Assembly (NCBI GenBank): GCA_030624695.1
Contig: JAUXJP010000041.1
Coordinates: forward strand, 1 to 7,529
From: Candidatus Dadabacteria bacterium
GTDB lineage: Bacteria; Desulfobacterota_D; UBA1144; Nemesobacterales; JAJCZQ01
Length of the DNA stretch: 7,529 bases
Direction: 5' to 3'
Of this stretch, positions 5,974-7,529 are shown in pieces; position 1 is the first letter of the stretch, and each line of letters begins with the position of its first letter. The position numbers were made by a program, and so were the translations under genes. Below the pieces are notes generated by a model, which saw nothing but the letters and a program-made list of their open reading frames with translations, did not search any database and was not told the DNA's origin.

Positions 5974-7296
5974 TCAAGGATTTCCACTAATTCCCACTGA
6001 ATCATATCCTACTATTTCAACGCGGTATTTTAATCCAAGGATTTTTTCTTTCGCAGGAAAAATCGAATAAAACGGGATTTTCTCTCCAGGCTGTATATCA
6101 AAGTTCAGTCCGTCAAGATTATTGACATCATCATAGTCAATATCACCGTTTTTTCTATTCAGCTTTGCCTGAAGGCTGTTAAATGAACTGTTCTTGATTT
6201 CCCTTTTAGACAAAGTATTCCCGGCATATAGTTCCTGTATAAAAATACTGTTACCCTCGGATATATAATAAACCCGGAGTTTAAGGTAGTTTACAGGGTT
6301 TGTTGATATATTTACCACTGCTCCGGCAACAATAAAAACCTGGCCGTATTTAGAACTTAGCCAACTTCCATTAACATCTTTAATCCTGATATTCTTTTTT
6401 AGTCCACGTCCTTCAATTCCTATATAGAAACTTCTGGCATAATTATCGAATCTTTTGAAATAATCATTCGGGTATATCTTGGTTTCATTTAATAAAAATA
6501 AAGATACAAGGAAAAGTGCTGCAATTAGTAATATAGTGAAGGCCCAGCCAAAAAATTTCTTAATAAAACCACTGTCCTTACCTCTGCTGTATCTTTTTAC
6601 AGATGCAGGTTTTTCAGATGCAACATATTGCGGCTCTTGTATATCGGAAGACGATGCAACGGTACCTTTTGTATAAGTCTGTTCGAGCACATCCTGGTCA
6701 ATACTAAGATCAGGACTTTGAAATTCAATTCCATCTACTTCATCAGCAGCTGTTTCCTGCCTGTCTGCCGGAGTTATAAATACTTCCGACTGGGAACTAG
6801 ATTGCAGGGCCTCAGGATTTTCAGCCATATCATCAAGGTGGTCTATTTCCAGGTTCTGAAAAGAATCTGATAAAATTTCTTTATTATCTGTCGAACTATC
6901 AAAATCAATACTACTGTCGGATGTCTCTAAATTCTCTATCTGCAGTTCACTGCTGACAGGAGGAATTTCTTCAGTTTCTGATGTACTAAATTGTTCATCA
7001 GTAGTTACTGGTGAAGCAAAACTTGCTGTTTCGGGATGTGTTTCAACTTCCGGTATATTTTGTACCTCCGGTATTTCATTTATATCTATTGAGGGTATAT
7101 CAGGATGTATGAGTTCATCTTGCTGCTCCTCGCTAAATAGATTAGGCCCGGCTTCAAGGCTGTGTTCTTCGTGGAGGCTGTATTCAAAAAAGAAAACTTC
7201 ACCACATTTTGAACATCTTACCTTGATTCCGGGTGGCTTGACCTTGTCGTCACCTACCCTGAACTTCGTTTTACATGCTTCGCATTGGATTATCAT
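5974..7296 (-). CDS. MJ0042-type zinc-ribbon membrane protein with DUF3426-like C-terminal domain
   Basis: A 440-residue protein of unknown function. The N-terminus is a zinc ribbon with C5-x2-C8 and C28-x2-C31 (IIQCEACKTKF, then VRCSKCGEVFFF), typical of the MJ0042 finger. Residues 40-230 are a long, acidic, Ser/Glu-rich linker, probably disordered, with a small IPEV repeat at 75-84. A basic stretch (KRYSRGKDSGFIKK) precedes one membrane helix at about 250-269, so the zinc finger should be cytoplasmic and the C-terminus periplasmic. The C-terminal domain (about 300-435) matches the DUF3426 pattern: VAGAVVNIS (322-330), LYAGNTLSKREI (356-367), and IQPGEKIPFYSIF (401-413). The ATG at 7296 directly follows an in-frame stop and has no Shine-Dalgarno. 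It lies 104 bp upstream of the basic-tail gene and guaBA in the same direction and may head their operon. Confidence 0.88.
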   Translation of the reverse strand: MIIQCEACKTKFRVGDDKVKPPGIKVRCSKCGEVFFFEYSLHEEHSLEAGPNLFSEEQQDELIHPDIPSIDINEIPEVQNIPEVETHPETASFASPVTTDEQFSTSETEEIPPVSSELQIENLETSDSSIDFDSSTDNKEILSDSFQNLEIDHLDDMAENPEALQSSSQSEVFITPADRQETAADEVDGIEFQSPDLSIDQDVLEQTYTKGTVASSSDIQEPQYVASEKPASVKRYSRGKDSGFIKKFFGWAFTILLIAALFLVSLFLLNETKIYPNDYFKRFDNYARSFYIGIEGRGLKKNIRIKDVNGSWLSSKYGQVFIVAGAVVNISTNPVNYLKLRVYYISEGNSIFIQELYAGNTLSKREIKNSSFNSLQAKLNRKNGDIDYDDVNNLDGLNFDIQPGEKIPFYSIFPAKEKILGLKYRVEIVGYDSVGISGNP

Positions 7297-7299
7297 AGT

Positions 7300-7328
7300 T
7301 TAACAAAATGTATCATTTTGATTGTTAA
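7300..7328. repeat. Nested inverted repeats in the leader of the zinc-ribbon gene
   Basis: TTAACAA (7300-7306) and TTGTTAA (7322-7328) are perfect inverted copies. Inside and partly overlapping them, CAAAATG (7304-7310) and CATTTTG (7314-7320) form a second perfect 7-bp inverted repeat around a 3-base centre. The element lies over the predicted transcription start and ends 3 bases before the start codon. It could be an operator or an RNA hairpin that covers the ribosome landing site. There is no T-tract, so it does not look like a terminator. Confidence 0.5.
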
Positions 7329-7333
7329 TACTA

Positions 7334-7361
7334 ATTTTAAGATCAAAATCCTATTTAACAA
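7334..7361 (-). promoter_or_regulatory. Possible promoter of the zinc-ribbon/guaBA gene group
   Basis: On the minus strand TTGTTA (7361-7356), a 16-base spacer and TAAAAT (7339-7334) match the sigma-70 consensus at 4 of 6 and 5 of 6 positions. Transcription would start near 7327, giving a leader of about 30 bases. The surrounding DNA is nearly all A/T, so chance matches are common. Confidence 0.35.
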
Positions 7362-7488
7362 AAATATATTTAATTTAAATAAAAAATTTTATGTAAAAAA
7401 GATAATGCTTATTATAGTTTATTTTTCATTAAAAATGTATTTTCTGGATTAAATCAACTTAAATAGATTGCAATGAAGTTATTACTTA

Positions 7489-7507
7489 TGTAGAATTTCC
7501 TACTACA
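7489..7507. repeat. Short dyad near the right edge
   Basis: TGTAG (7489-7493) and CTACA (7503-7507) are inverted copies with a 9-base gap; GTAG (7490-7493) can also pair with CTAC (7500-7503). It may be a regulator site or part of a 3' structure of a gene beyond the window. No function can be assigned. Confidence 0.3.
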
Positions 7508-7529
7508 AATTACGTCGGAGCTACCTTAC

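Larger units (their letters stand above)
7297..7529. other. AT-rich intergenic and leader region at the right edge
   Basis: No gene can be supported in these 233 bases. The part nearest the zinc-ribbon gene holds a promoter-like pair, nested inverted repeats and a possible 7-codon leader ORF (7316-7293, minus, start ATG) whose TGA overlaps the main ATG. A second perfect TATAAT (7416-7411, minus) lacks a -35. The last ~20 bases are less AT-rich and contain a minus-strand frame with stop TAA at 7512-7510 (preceding codons K-V-A-P-T), which could be the end of a gene beyond the window, but five codons are not evidence. Confidence 0.6.

Noticed and set aside
7473..7493. Plus-strand gene starting at the ATG at 7473
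   Set aside because: It meets a TAG after six codons.
7297..7529. Purine riboswitch upstream of the guaBA group
   Set aside because: The leader is short and almost entirely A/T, with none of the conserved paired segments or loops of purine aptamers visible.

Overview
The window is AT-rich bacterial chromosome with dense, mostly housekeeping genes. A sigma-70 family factor, the complete guaB-guaA pair for GMP synthesis, and a membrane protein joining an MJ0042-type zinc ribbon to a DUF3426-like domain suggest a Gram-negative bacterium. The zinc-ribbon/DUF3426 protein and the style of the small hypothetical proteins recall Deltaproteobacteria-like lineages (Desulfobacterota and relatives). That placement is an inference from memory of these families, not a database result.

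Layout. Positions 1-729 (minus) hold the N-terminal 243 residues of a sigma-70 family factor whose 3' end lies beyond the left edge. A 248-bp divergent intergenic region (730-977) carries promoter-like elements and an inverted repeat. A plus-strand group follows: a GalE-like NAD-dependent sugar epimerase (978-1901), a 76-residue protein with a very acidic tail (1970-2200), and a 73-residue DUF4177-like protein (2193-2414) that overlaps it and seems to start at TTG. These meet the minus-strand guaA tail to tail, with only 9 bp between stop codons and no visible terminator.

The minus-strand group reads, in transcription order, zinc-ribbon/DUF3426 membrane protein (7296-5974), 141-residue protein with a lysine-rich tail (5869-5444), guaB (5444-3975), guaA (3956-2424). 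The basic-tail gene and guaB share one base (TAATG), so they are probably translationally coupled. A promoter-like pair at 7334-7361 could drive the operon, with nested inverted repeats and a possible 7-codon leader ORF between it and the first start. The last ~130 bases hold an AT-rich non-coding stretch with a small dyad.

Functionally, GuaB oxidises IMP to XMP and GuaA aminates XMP to GMP. The epimerase probably supplies a nucleotide sugar for surface polysaccharide. The sigma factor is regulatory. I see no RNA genes, CRISPR array, insertion sequence or phage gene. No clearly new system stands out. The least understood items are the basic-tail protein fused translationally to guaB, the acidic/DUF4177 pair, and the repeat-rich leaders.
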